Positions 8,520 through 18,892 of a DNA stretch of 44,872 nt are shown here, piece after piece. The position numbers were made by a program, and so were the translations under genes. This DNA is from Streptomyces sp. JHA26. Its GTDB lineage: Bacteria; Actinomycetota; Actinomycetes; Streptomycetales; Streptomycetaceae. Under the pieces are notes generated by a model. It was not told the origin of the DNA, searched no databases, and saw only the letters and a program-made list of their open reading frames with translations. Every line of letters starts with the position of its first letter. Position 1 is the stretch's first letter. The DNA is taken from NCBI RefSeq assembly GCF_002005565.1, contig NZ_BDJC01000055.1, positions 1 to 44,872 of the forward strand, given 5' to 3'.

Positions 8520-9190
8520 CACATTGCTCCGTTCACGGCGGGATGTCGGTCGGGTGCGCCCGTGCGCATCACGCCCACCCTGACACCCTCGCGGTCGGAG
8601 TCCGTCCTCTTTCCCGCACCTTTCCCGCGTCGACGGCACGAAGAGCGGTGGCCGCTCCCGGAGCACGACGAGCAGGCGGGTGTGCGGCTCGGGGTTGCCC
8701 AGCGCTTTCACGGACACGATGCCCCGGTCGTCCGTGCCCCGGTCGTCCGCGACCGGGGAAATTCGTCGGCGCAATTCCCGGACGACCTGTCGCACCTGCG
8801 AGGAAAAGCGGCCCGAACCCCTCGTGAATACGAGGCCGAGTTCCGTGGGGCGGGCGGGCGGTGGCCGCGGGACGGACCCGCCCGGCGACAGGGTCTTGAC
8901 CGGCAGGTCCACGACACCGTATTTTCGACCGAACCGACTCGTGGGCTGCCGGAAGGAGGCGACGTCGGATGTCGATCATCTCCGACCTGCATCGCCTCGC
9001 GCAGCGGACCGTCTGGATCCCGGGTCGCGTAGCACACGGCTGCTGAACAGCCACTTCTTCCCGGCGTGCCGTTTTCACGGCCCCGGTGTCTCCTGATCTC
9101 CTCACCCGCCCGCGGCACGCCCTCGCGCGCCGATTTCCGGCGGGGATTCCCACGCTTCAGCTGCGCCACCGAAAGAGAAAGCTCCCTGAA
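8520..9190. other. long intergenic region before the xanthine dehydrogenase operon
   Basis: No gene can be supported over about 670 nt. The minus-strand frame reads through from the VOC gene to 8912 (including RQVVRELRRRISPVADDRG) but has no recognisable domain. A/T-rich patches near 8930 and 9160-9190 are possible promoter or regulator sites for xdhA. Confidence 0.5.
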
Positions 9191-9247
9191 ATGGCGACGA
9201 GCAACATCTGTACGACCGCGCTCCGAAATGAGGATGTGCCATGGTAG
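9191..9247 (+). CDS. possible 18-residue leader peptide overlapping the xdhA start
   Basis: A short frame from ATG 9191 (MATSNICTTALRNEDVPW) stops with TAG at 9245-9247, overlapping the xdhA ATG (9241) by 7 nt. Translation of such a leader could feed ribosomes to xdhA. No strong ribosome binding site precedes it. Its existence is a guess based on position. Confidence 0.2.
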   Translation: MATSNICTTALRNEDVPW

Positions 9248-10724
9248 AGGCACGGATCACGGTCAACGGGAAGAGCACGCCGATTTCCCCGGCCGCACCC
9301 CGGACGACGGTTCTGGATTTCCTGCGCGAGCGCGGTCTCACCGGGACCAAGGAAGGATGTGCCGAGGGTGAATGCGGCGCGTGTTCGGTCCTGGTGGCCC
9401 GTCCCGGGGTGAACAAGCCCACCGACTGGGTGGCGGTCAACGCCTGCCTGGTTCCGGTCGCCGCCCTCGACGGTCAGGAGATCGTCACCTCCGAGGGCCT
9501 CGCCACCCCCGGTGAGGCCGGTACGCCGCCCACGCTGCACCCGGTGCAGGAGGAGATGGCGGTCCGCGGCGGCTCCCAGTGCGGTTACTGCACGCCGGGG
9601 TTCGTGTGCAGCATGGCCGCCGAGTACTACCGGCCCGACCGCTGCGCGCACGCGGACACGGACGCCGACACGGGCGCCGACGCGGCCGACGGCCACGGCA
9701 CCGAGCACGGCCCGAACGGTTTCGACCTGCACGCGCTGAGCGGGAACCTGTGCCGCTGCACCGGCTACCGCCCCATCCGCGACGCCGCGTTCGCCGTCGG
9801 CGCCCCCGCCGAGGACGACCCGCTGGCGCAGCGTCGCGAGCAGTCCCCGCCCGAACCGGTCACCACCGAGTACGCCCAGGGCGACAGCGTGTTCGTGCGA
9901 CCGGGCACCCTGGCCGAGACGGTCCGGCTGCTGCGCGAGCGGCCCGACGCCGTGGTGGTCGCGGGCAGCACCGACTGGGGCGTCGAGGTCAACATCCGTT
10001 CCCGCCGGGCGGATTGCGTGGTCGCCGTCGACCGGCTGCCCGAACTGCGGGAGCTGCGCGTCGAGTCCGACCACATCGAGATCGGCGCCGCGCAGACCCT
10101 CACCGAGATCGAGCGCCGCCTGGACGGCAGCGTCCCGCTCCTGGCGGAGCTGTTCCCGCAGTTCGCCTCCCGGCTCATCCGCAACAGCGCGACCCTCGGC
10201 GGCAACCTGGGCACCGGCTCCCCCATCGGGGACAGCCCGCCGGTGCTGCTCGCGCTGGAGGCGTCGCTGGTGCTCGCCGACGCCGACGGTGAGCGCGTGG
10301 TCCCGCTGGCCGACTACTTCACCGGCTACCGGCAGAGCGTGCGCCGTCCGGGCGAGCTGATCCGCGCGGTGCGCGTCCCGCTGCCGCTGTCGCCCGTCAC
10401 GGCCTTCCACAAGATCGCCAAGCGCCGCTTCGACGACATCTCCAGCGTGGCGGTCGCCTTCGCCCTCGACATCGAGGACGGGATCGTCCGCAAGGCGCGC
10501 ATCGGCCTGGGCGGCGTGGCCGCCACCCCGATCCGCGCCCTCGCCACCGAGGCGGCCCTGGAGGGCAGGCCGTGGGTGACGGAGACCGTCGAGGCCGCGG
10601 CGCAGGTGCTGCGGGCCCAGGGCACGCCGATGAGCGACCACCGCGCCAGCGCCGACTACCGCGCCGCGATGCTCGGCCGGAGCCTGCTGAAGCTGCACGC
10701 ACAGACCACCGAGGCGGTGTCGTC

Positions 10725-10728
<4 letters not shown>
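9241..10728 (+). CDS. xdhA: xanthine dehydrogenase small subunit, [2Fe-2S] + FAD
   Basis: Protein of 495 residues that relays electrons from the molybdenum site to NAD+. The plant-type [2Fe-2S] domain has EGCAEGECGAC (Cys at about 40, 45 and 48) and a fourth Cys at about 69. The second, helical [2Fe-2S] domain has QCGYCTPGF (about 113-121) and NLCRCTGY (about 169-176). Between its Cys pairs sits an unusual Asp/Ala/His-rich insert (about 134-158). The FAD domain follows from about 205 (VVVAGSTDWGVEVN; LGGNLGTGSPIGDSPP about 319-334). AGGA lies 7 nt before the ATG. The stop overlaps the xdhB start (ATGA), so the two subunits are coupled. Confidence 0.95.
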
Positions 10729-13113
<2,385 letters not shown>

Positions 13114-13121
<8 letters not shown>

Positions 13122-13932
13122 CATGACCTGGGTGGCCGCGGTCGCGCGGTTGCGGGCACGCCGGGAAGCCGGCGTGCTCGTGACCGTCGCGACCGTGCGC
13201 GGGCACGCCCCCCGCAAGGCCGGTGCCAAACTCGTCGTGGGACGGTCCGGGACGTGGGGTTCGATCGGCGGCGGCAACATCGAGGCGGTCGCGATCGACC
13301 GGGCCCGCGAGCTGATCGGCACGCCCGGCGCGGAACCGGAGCTGATGGACTTCCGGCTCAACGACAAGGTGACCAACCGGCACGGCGTGCAGTGCTGTGG
13401 CGGGGCCGTCACCGTCCTGCTCGAACCGCTGCCGGTGGTGCCGGCGGTGGCGGTCTTCGGCGTCGGTCACGTCGGGCTGGAGCTGGCCCGCATCCTGGCC
13501 CGCCACCACCTCGACCTGCACCTGGTCGACACCCGGCCCGACATGCTCACCGACGAGCGGCTCGGTGTGCTGGCGGACGCGGTGGCGCAGGTCCACGTGC
13601 ACCACACGCCGCTGCTTCCGGAGGAGGTGCTCGAGGAGCTGGCGCCGGGCACCCACGTCCTGATCATGACGCACGACCACGCCGAGGACGCCGCACTGGC
13701 CGACGCCGCCCTGCGCACCGCCGGCCTCGGTTCGATCGGCCTGATCGGCTCGGCCGCCAAGTGGACCCGGTTCCGGCACCGTCTGGCCACCGAGGGCGGC
13801 CACGACGCCGCCACCATCGACCGGATCAAGACCCCGATCGGACTGGCCGGGATCACCGGCAAGGAGCCCGCCACGATCGCGGTGAGCGTCGCGGCGGACC
13901 TGCTCCTGACCTTCGAACGGGACCGCCGCTGA
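13114..13932 (+). CDS. xdhC: XdhC, molybdenum-cofactor insertase for xanthine dehydrogenase
   Basis: Protein of 272 residues. XdhC binds Moco, promotes its sulfuration and inserts it into XdhB. Visible are the N-terminal domain with GSIGGGNIEAVAIDRA (about 49-64) and the CCGG motif (about 93-96), then a Rossmann-type domain, VAVFGVGHVGLELARILA (about 113-130), and the C-terminal SIGLIGSAAKWTRFRHRL and KTPIGLAG signatures. The ATG at 13114 overlaps the xdhB stop; an alternative ATG at 13123 would drop three residues. It is the last gene of the xdh unit. Confidence 0.93.
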
Positions 13933-13994
13933 GCGGAGCGGGTGACCCGCCCCGGCCGGCCCGGGAGTCGAGTCAACCCACAGGGACGGCGGCG

Positions 13995-14046
13995 GACCGG
14001 CCTTGTGGGAAACCACGAAGAGCCGGTCTCCGCCTGCGGGGTTTTC
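13995..14046 (+). terminator. paired hairpins between xdhC and guaD: terminator or attenuator
   Basis: The first hairpin (13995-14028) pairs GACCGGC with GCCGGTC, continues through CTT/AAG and GTGG/CCAC with two bulged bases, and is closed by a GAAA loop. A second, small hairpin follows at once (about 14029-14042, CTCCG/CGGGG around CCTG) and runs into TTTTC. The pair sits 62 nt after the xdhC stop and about 160 nt before guaD. A simple intrinsic terminator is the plainest reading; an RNA switch ahead of guaD is possible. Confidence 0.6.
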
Positions 14047-14206
14047 ATGTTTTCCACCCCTGGCTGAGGCTCCCCGGCAGGCTGTGTACTTCTCGCACAA
14101 GCCGCCCTTCGCACCGCGAGGGACCTCGACGGCCGAGAGATGCGGCGGTGTCCCGCACGAGCGGGGCCTTCGGGGGGATCCCCACCTTTTCCGAGAAGGA
14201 GTGACC

Positions 14207-14710
14207 GTGACCGCGCACACCCGAGAAGCGAGCGTCCAGGACCTCGAGCGCGCCTGGATGGAGAAGGCGATCAGCCTGGCCACCGACAGCGTGAGGAACG
14301 GCGGCGGCCCGTTCGGCGCGCTGGTCGCCAAGGACGGGCAGATCGTCGCGTTCGGGAACAACCAGGTCACCGCGACCCTCGACCCGACGGCGCACGCCGA
14401 GGTGAGCGCGCTGCGTGCCGCGTGCAAGGAACTGGGCTCCTTCTCGCTCGAGGGCTGTGTCCTCGTCTCCTCGTGCGAGCCGTGCCCGATGTGCCTGTCC
14501 TCGGCGCTGTGGGCGCGCGTCGACGGGATCGTCTACTCCGCCGACCGGCACGACGCCGCGGTGGCCGGTTTCGACGACCGCAAGTTCTACGACCTGTTCG
14601 ACAAGAAGCCCCAGTCGGTGTGGCCGACGCGGATCGAGCACCTGGACCTGCCGAACCGCACGGCGCCGTTCGACGCGTGGCTGGCCAAGTCCGACCGCGT
14701 CGACTACTGA
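14207..14710 (+). CDS. guaD: guanine deaminase (CDA-fold, GuaD type)
   Basis: Protein of 167 residues of the small cytidine-deaminase-fold guanine deaminases, which turn guanine into xanthine. Zinc and catalytic residues are visible: His and Glu in TAHAEV (about 62-65) and the two Cys of EPCPMC (about 91-96). GGGPFGALVAKDGQIVAFGNNQVTATLDPTAHAE closely follows the Bacillus-type GuaD pattern, as does the C-terminal TRIEHLDLPNRTAPFDAWLA. The GTG at 14207 is preferred because AAGGAG ends 5 nt before it; a GTG at 14201 would sit on the ribosome binding site. Xanthine, its product, is the substrate of the xdh enzyme encoded just upstream. Confidence 0.9.
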   Translation: MTAHTREASVQDLERAWMEKAISLATDSVRNGGGPFGALVAKDGQIVAFGNNQVTATLDPTAHAEVSALRAACKELGSFSLEGCVLVSSCEPCPMCLSSALWARVDGIVYSADRHDAAVAGFDDRKFYDLFDKKPQSVWPTRIEHLDLPNRTAPFDAWLAKSDRVDY

Positions 14711-14734
14711 CGGCTCACCGGCACCGCGCACCGG

Positions 14735-14756
14735 CGGCCGTCCCCTTCGGCGGCCG
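14735..14756 (+). terminator. weak hairpin after guaD
   Basis: CGGCCG, a 10-nt loop and CGGCCG form a 6-bp GC stem 24 nt after the guaD stop, without a T run. It may be a terminator. The remaining space up to 14924 holds no other feature I can support. Confidence 0.3.
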
Positions 14757-14924
14757 ACGGTGTGACGCGTAGACCCGTGTTGTCATGGTTTGCCACGATG
14801 TGGTTGCGGCACTCGGTCACCGCGAAGGCCCCTTCGGGAGAATCCGGGAGAACCTTCGTCATGAGACGCGCCGGCCGGACGCATCGGTGTCCGGCCCGGC
14901 AATCGGGCGGACCGAAGGCGATCG

Positions 14925-16019
14925 ATGACGACGATCGGTGTGGAAGAGGAGTATCTGCTGCTCGATCCGGTCACGGGTCTACCGGTACCCCTGGGGGACA
15001 AGGTGCGGGCCGCCGCGGGCCTGGGGCACCTCGTGGCCGACCGGGAGGTGCAGTGCGAGCTGTTGCAGGCGCAGGTCGAGGTGGCCACGCCGGTGTGCGG
15101 CACGCTGGAGGAGGTCGGAGGGCACCTGCTGCGGCTGCGGCACGCCCTCGGGGCGGCCGCCGAGACGCACGGTTGCCGGATCGCGGCCTGTGCGACACCC
15201 CCGCTGCGCCACGGTCACCCCGTCGCCGTCACCGACCGGGCCCGCTACCGGGCCATGCTCGTCCAGGCTCCCCAGCTCGTGGCGGAACAGCTGGTCAACG
15301 GCATGCACGTCCACGTCGGCGTCCCCAGCCGGGAAACCGGCGTGCAGGTCCTGAACCGGATCCGGGTGTGGCTGCCCGCCCTCACCGCCCTGTCCGCGAA
15401 CTCTCCGCTGTGGGACGGCCACGACACCGGTTTCGCCAGCTGGCGCACCGTGATCTTCAGCCGCTGGCCGGTCAGCGGCATGCCCCCGCGCTTCGCCGGC
15501 ATCGCCGACCACGACCGGCGCGTGCAGCGACTGCTGGACAGCGGTCTGATCTCGGACACCGGCCAGCTGTACTGGCAGGCCCGGCTCTCGGCCCGGTACC
15601 CCACCGTCGAGGTCCGATGCCTGGACGTGCAGCTGCGCGCGGACGACGCGGTGATGCTCGCGGGCCTGGTCCGAGCCCTCGTGGAGACCGCGCTGGCGGA
15701 GGCCGCCGCCGGCGCCCCCGCGCTCGACTGCGACCAGGAACTGCTGCAGGCGAGCATGTGGCACGCCGCCCGCCACGGACTGAGCGGCACCCTGGTCGAT
15801 CCGGGCGGCCGGCAGCGGCGGGCCGGCGAGATGCTGTACGAGCTGCTGCGCCACGTCGCCCCCGCGCTCGACGCGTCCGGCGACAGCCGGCAGGTGGCGG
15901 CCCTGGTCCACCGGCTCCTGCAGGGCGGCACCGGCGCGGACCGGCAACGCGCCGCCCTTGCCGAAGGGGGCCTGCCCGCGGTCACCGGCCTGATCCTCGC
16001 CCAGAGCACCGTGCCCTGA
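14925..16019 (+). CDS. YbdK-type carboxylate-amine ligase (GCS2 family)
   Basis: Protein of 364 residues of the glutamate-cysteine ligase family 2. Diagnostic features are the N-terminal IGVEEEYLLLDPVTG (about 4-18, Mg/ATP-binding Glu residues), the central NGMHVHVGVPS (about 127-137) and RYPTVEVRCLDVQLRADDA (about 226-244). Members form a gamma-glutamyl or similar amide bond using ATP; YbdK of E. coli has weak glutamate-cysteine ligase activity and EgtA is a relative. The real substrate in this organism is unknown. The gene stands alone and converges on the Rieske gene, with a GC-rich hairpin between the two. Confidence 0.87.
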   Translation: MTTIGVEEEYLLLDPVTGLPVPLGDKVRAAAGLGHLVADREVQCELLQAQVEVATPVCGTLEEVGGHLLRLRHALGAAAETHGCRIAACATPPLRHGHPVAVTDRARYRAMLVQAPQLVAEQLVNGMHVHVGVPSRETGVQVLNRIRVWLPALTALSANSPLWDGHDTGFASWRTVIFSRWPVSGMPPRFAGIADHDRRVQRLLDSGLISDTGQLYWQARLSARYPTVEVRCLDVQLRADDAVMLAGLVRALVETALAEAAAGAPALDCDQELLQASMWHAARHGLSGTLVDPGGRQRRAGEMLYELLRHVAPALDASGDSRQVAALVHRLLQGGTGADRQRAALAEGGLPAVTGLILAQSTVP

Positions 16020-16045
16020 CGCGGACCACCGCGGCGGCCGGCGAC

Positions 16046-16081
16046 GCCCTGCCGCACACGACCGCCCTGCCGCACACGACC
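16046..16081. repeat. perfect 18-bp tandem duplication
   Basis: GCCCTGCCGCACACGACC occurs twice without a gap (16046-16063 and 16064-16081) in the spacer between two converging genes, directly beside a terminator hairpin. It looks like a slippage duplication and carries no coding meaning that I can see. Confidence 0.85.
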
Positions 16082-16108
16082 GCCCGGGCCACCGCGGCGG
16101 CCCGGGCG
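16081..16108. terminator. bidirectional hairpin between convergent genes
   Basis: CGCCCGGGCC (16081-16090) and GGCCCGGGCG (16099-16108) are perfectly complementary around an 8-nt loop. The 10-bp all-G/C stem lies 62 nt after the ligase stop and 21 nt after the Rieske stop, so it can serve both strands. There is no T run, as is usual in Streptomyces. Confidence 0.7.
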
Positions 16109-16128
16109 GTCACCCTGCGAGACGGCCG

Positions 16129-17094
16129 TCAGCCGCCGTGCCCGTGGTCTTCCGTCACCATGCGTCGCCGCTCCGCCTCCCCCTCGCCCGGCGCCTGCCC
16201 GTCCCGGTCCTGCTGTCGCAGGCGGATCTCGACGTGGCCGTCGACGACCCGGGTGTCGAAGGCGGGCTGGGGGGCGGTGGCCGGGCCCCTGACGTTCCAG
16301 CCGTCCGAGAGCCGGAAGACACTGCCGTGCCAGGGGCACTGGACGCATCCGTCGGCGACCGTGCCCTCGGAGAGCGGCCCGGCGAGGTGGCTGCACCGGT
16401 CGGCCAGGGCGTGGATCTCCCCTCCGGTCTCCCGGACGACCAGGACCGGGACGTCGTCCACGCTGCGCCGCACCGGCCGGTCGACCGGGAGCTCCGCCAC
16501 GGCTCCGATCCGGTGCCAGCCCTGGGTGACGACGTGCGGGATCTCTTCGGCGTGGTTGGCGCCGGAGGCCTGGCGGTAGGCCAGGTGGCCGCCCAGCATG
16601 CCGCCGACCGCGACCGCCGTCAGCCCGAGGAAGCCGTAGGCCCGGCCGGCCGCGCCGCGTCCCCTGACGCGGCAGGTGAGCGAGGCGGCGTACAGACCGA
16701 CAGCCGCCGAGTTCGCGAGGGCGTGCACCAGTCCGACCCGCTGCTGCCGGCGGTGCAGATCCGCCCAGTCGACCCAGCCCGCCAGGGCCGCGGGCGCGGC
16801 GGAGGCCAGGCCGACGCCGACCAGCAGGCCCGCCCCGCGGGTGCGGCCGGGATACAGGTCCAGGACCGCCGCCGACAGCCAGCTGCCGATCGGTACCTGC
16901 ACCAACAGGGGATGCGCGGGGTGCCCCAGTCCCCTGCCGTGCAGGAGGTCCCGCCGGTCGCCGAGCGGCAGGGCCTGCACCCTCTTGCGGACCGCGTCGA
17001 TCAGCGCGTCGGCCCTGGACTCCTGCTCCAGGCGGTCCAGCAGCCACAGGACGCGGTTCTGCCTCATCCGGGGGCGGTGTGGCGTAGTGCTCAT
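16129..17094 (-). CDS. DUF2231 membrane domain fused to a Rieske [2Fe-2S] domain
   Basis: Protein of 321 residues. The N-terminal half (about 50-180) is a DUF2231-type membrane domain beginning GLGHPAHPLLVQVPIGSW, with four hydrophobic segments. The C-terminal half is a Rieske ferredoxin domain with the cluster ligands CSH and CPWH (about 232-234 and 253-256), closing with NVRGPATAPQPAFDTRVVDG. The fold predicts a membrane-tethered electron-transfer protein facing the cytoplasm; its partner is unknown. The tail is charged and ends in a His/Gly-rich segment. The start at 17094 keeps the conserved N-terminus. The divergent neighbour is a hemerythrin-domain protein, suggesting a redox or oxygen-related pair (inference). 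Confidence 0.88.
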   Translation of the reverse strand: MSTTPHRPRMRQNRVLWLLDRLEQESRADALIDAVRKRVQALPLGDRRDLLHGRGLGHPAHPLLVQVPIGSWLSAAVLDLYPGRTRGAGLLVGVGLASAAPAALAGWVDWADLHRRQQRVGLVHALANSAAVGLYAASLTCRVRGRGAAGRAYGFLGLTAVAVGGMLGGHLAYRQASGANHAEEIPHVVTQGWHRIGAVAELPVDRPVRRSVDDVPVLVVRETGGEIHALADRCSHLAGPLSEGTVADGCVQCPWHGSVFRLSDGWNVRGPATAPQPAFDTRVVDGHVEIRLRQQDRDGQAPGEGEAERRRMVTEDHGHGG

Positions 17095-17275
17095 GGTCCG
17101 CCGGGTCCCCGGCTGCACGGACGGCAAACGGAGCAGGGGCGGACCGCGGCGGCCCGCGGGACGGCCGTCGTCGGCGTTGTACCGGACCGCGCGGGTACCC
17201 GGGCGGGCGTGGGAGAGCCGGGTGGTGCCGCCGAGGCGTCGCGGGACCGGCTCCGGCGCACGCACGGGAGCGACC

Positions 17276-17884
17276 ATGCCGAAGACCATCAGGAACCAGA
17301 CCGTCGAGCAGCTCGGGGGGAGCAACAGCATCCTGGTGCGGCAACGCCGCGAGCACGAGGAGATGGACCGGCTGATGGGCCGGTACCGGTCCCTCGACGA
17401 CCTCCACCAGCGGGAACAGGTCCTGAAGCAGGTCGTCCGACTCGTCTTCAGCCACGCCTTCGCGGAGGAGACGGTGCTGTGGCCCGCCGTACGGGCCTCG
17501 GTCCCGGACGGCGAGGAACTGACCGCCCGGGTGGAGGAGGAACACCAGATGATCAACGATCTCGTCGCGGACGTCGAACGCCTCCCCCTCGGCGACCCCG
17601 GGCGTGAGGACAAGGTGCGGCAGGCCTTCGAGCTGATACGACAGGACATCAGGGACGAGGAAGACCTTCTCCTCCCCCGGTTGCAGGACGCGATGAACAC
17701 CGCCCGGCTGCGCAAGCTCGGCGCCGCCTGGGCGGCGGTACGACAGACCGCGCCGACGCATCCGCACCCCGTCGTCCCCCGGCGGCCTCCCGGGAACGCC
17801 CTGCTGGGCGTTCCCCTGAGCGTCTACGACCGCGTGCGTGACGTCCTGGGCCCGGGCGGCTCCGCCCCACGAGGAGGAAAGTGA
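17276..17884 (+). CDS. hemerythrin HHE cation-binding domain protein
   Basis: Protein of 202 residues. Four-helix HHE signatures are spaced as in hemerythrin-like proteins: REHEEMD (His about 27), VFSHAFAEETVLWP (His 60, Glu 64), VEEEHQMINDL (His 90) and RDEEDLLLPRL (about 126-136). These can hold a di-iron centre. The C-terminus (about 150-202) is a Pro-rich linker plus a short conserved-looking segment, GVPLSVYDRVRDVLG. The start is the ATG after GGGAG. It is read divergently from the Rieske gene with about 180 nt between, so they may share a control region. A role in oxygen, NO or iron handling is the general expectation; nothing here narrows it. Confidence 0.85.
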   Translation: MPKTIRNQTVEQLGGSNSILVRQRREHEEMDRLMGRYRSLDDLHQREQVLKQVVRLVFSHAFAEETVLWPAVRASVPDGEELTARVEEEHQMINDLVADVERLPLGDPGREDKVRQAFELIRQDIRDEEDLLLPRLQDAMNTARLRKLGAAWAAVRQTAPTHPHPVVPRRPPGNALLGVPLSVYDRVRDVLGPGGSAPRGGK

Positions 17885-18186
17885 CCGCCGGGCCGTGCCA
17901 CCGCCCCGGCGATGCCGCCCCCGAAGGCCCGCCTCCCCGTCACCGACCAGGCCTCCCGTCGGCGGACCCGGCGCTCCCTGGCCCGATGTCCTCGGTCCCG
18001 TCGGCCGGAGTTCCGTCCGGGGCGGGGAGGCGGGCCAGGGCGGGATCGTGGGCGAACGCGAGGCCGGCGCCTCCTGGGCGTAAGGTCCGTGCACCGCTCG
18101 TCCGTGGCACACCGCACACAGCGGGCGACCCCTCCCGCGGACAGGAAGGGCCGCCCGATCACGGGCGTTCCCGCATGCGCCGCCGG

Positions 18187-18867
18187 CTACGCGGGATCCA
18201 GCACGGGTCGTGCGGGAAGCCCACCGTTGTTCTCGCAGCGCAGTTCCTTGGCCATGGCCAACGAGAAGGAATGGGCCACGGTCGCATAGGCGTCCTTCAA
18301 CGCCTCGACGTCACCCTCGGGTTCCGTCGGCATGCCCCAGCGCTCCGCGCCAATGGCGACGAGAACCTCGTTCCCCGAGTTGGGGAACCTGTCGCTCCTG
18401 CACGCGAACAGGATCGACGCCCTGTTCGCCGCCGCCAGGGTGCGCTTCCCCATCTTCAGCTCAGTGAAGTCCGGGGCCGGAGCTCCCGTCGAGTTGCCGT
18501 CGTCCAGTCGCCAGGTGACTCGGATCGCGAAATCCGCCGTGTCGTCGGCCGTGTAGATGCGGCAGACGTCGTCGCGCCCTCCGGTGGGAGGCGGATACGC
18601 CGCGATGAGGTCCGTCGCGGCCTGCGCGACGGCGGACTCCTCCCCCGTCGTCCCGAACCGCGACGACCCCATGATCACCTTCAGTGCCTCGGATGCCTGG
18701 GCGGACACGGCGTCGCCACCACACAGTTGCGTCCCCGCCACAGCCTTGTCGGCCGCCTCCTCGTCTCCGTCCCCACCACAACCGGTGGCCCCGAGACACA
18801 ACAAGCCGACCACGGCCGTGGCAAGGAGTCGAACACGCACTGGCCTACGATTGATCACTATCCGCAT
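18187..18867 (-). CDS. secreted lipoprotein of unknown function
   Basis: Protein of 226 residues. The N-terminus MRIVINRRPVRVRLLATAV is basic then hydrophobic and ends in LGATGC, a plausible lipobox (lipid-modified Cys at about 29) followed by a Gly/Asp-rich linker. The mature part has Cys residues (CGGD, DVCRIYT, FACRSDR, LRCENN) that may form disulfides and a YTADDTADFAIRVTW segment. I do not recognise the family with certainty; it resembles Streptomyces lipoproteins found beside ESX-type loci. The start at 18867 leaves 25 nt after the preceding gene and has AAGG just before it. It is probably the last gene of the three-gene unit. Confidence 0.72.
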   Translation of the reverse strand: MRIVINRRPVRVRLLATAVVGLLCLGATGCGGDGDEEAADKAVAGTQLCGGDAVSAQASEALKVIMGSSRFGTTGEESAVAQAATDLIAAYPPPTGGRDDVCRIYTADDTADFAIRVTWRLDDGNSTGAPAPDFTELKMGKRTLAAANRASILFACRSDRFPNSGNEVLVAIGAERWGMPTEPEGDVEALKDAYATVAHSFSLAMAKELRCENNGGLPARPVLDPA

Positions 18868-18892
18868 CCTTACGTATCTTCGGCCATCGGCC

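Noticed and set aside
8058..8912. Longer version of the VOC gene with a 131-residue N-terminal extension
   Set aside because: The extension has no domain, and the ATG at 8519 has a ribosome binding site and matches the family start.
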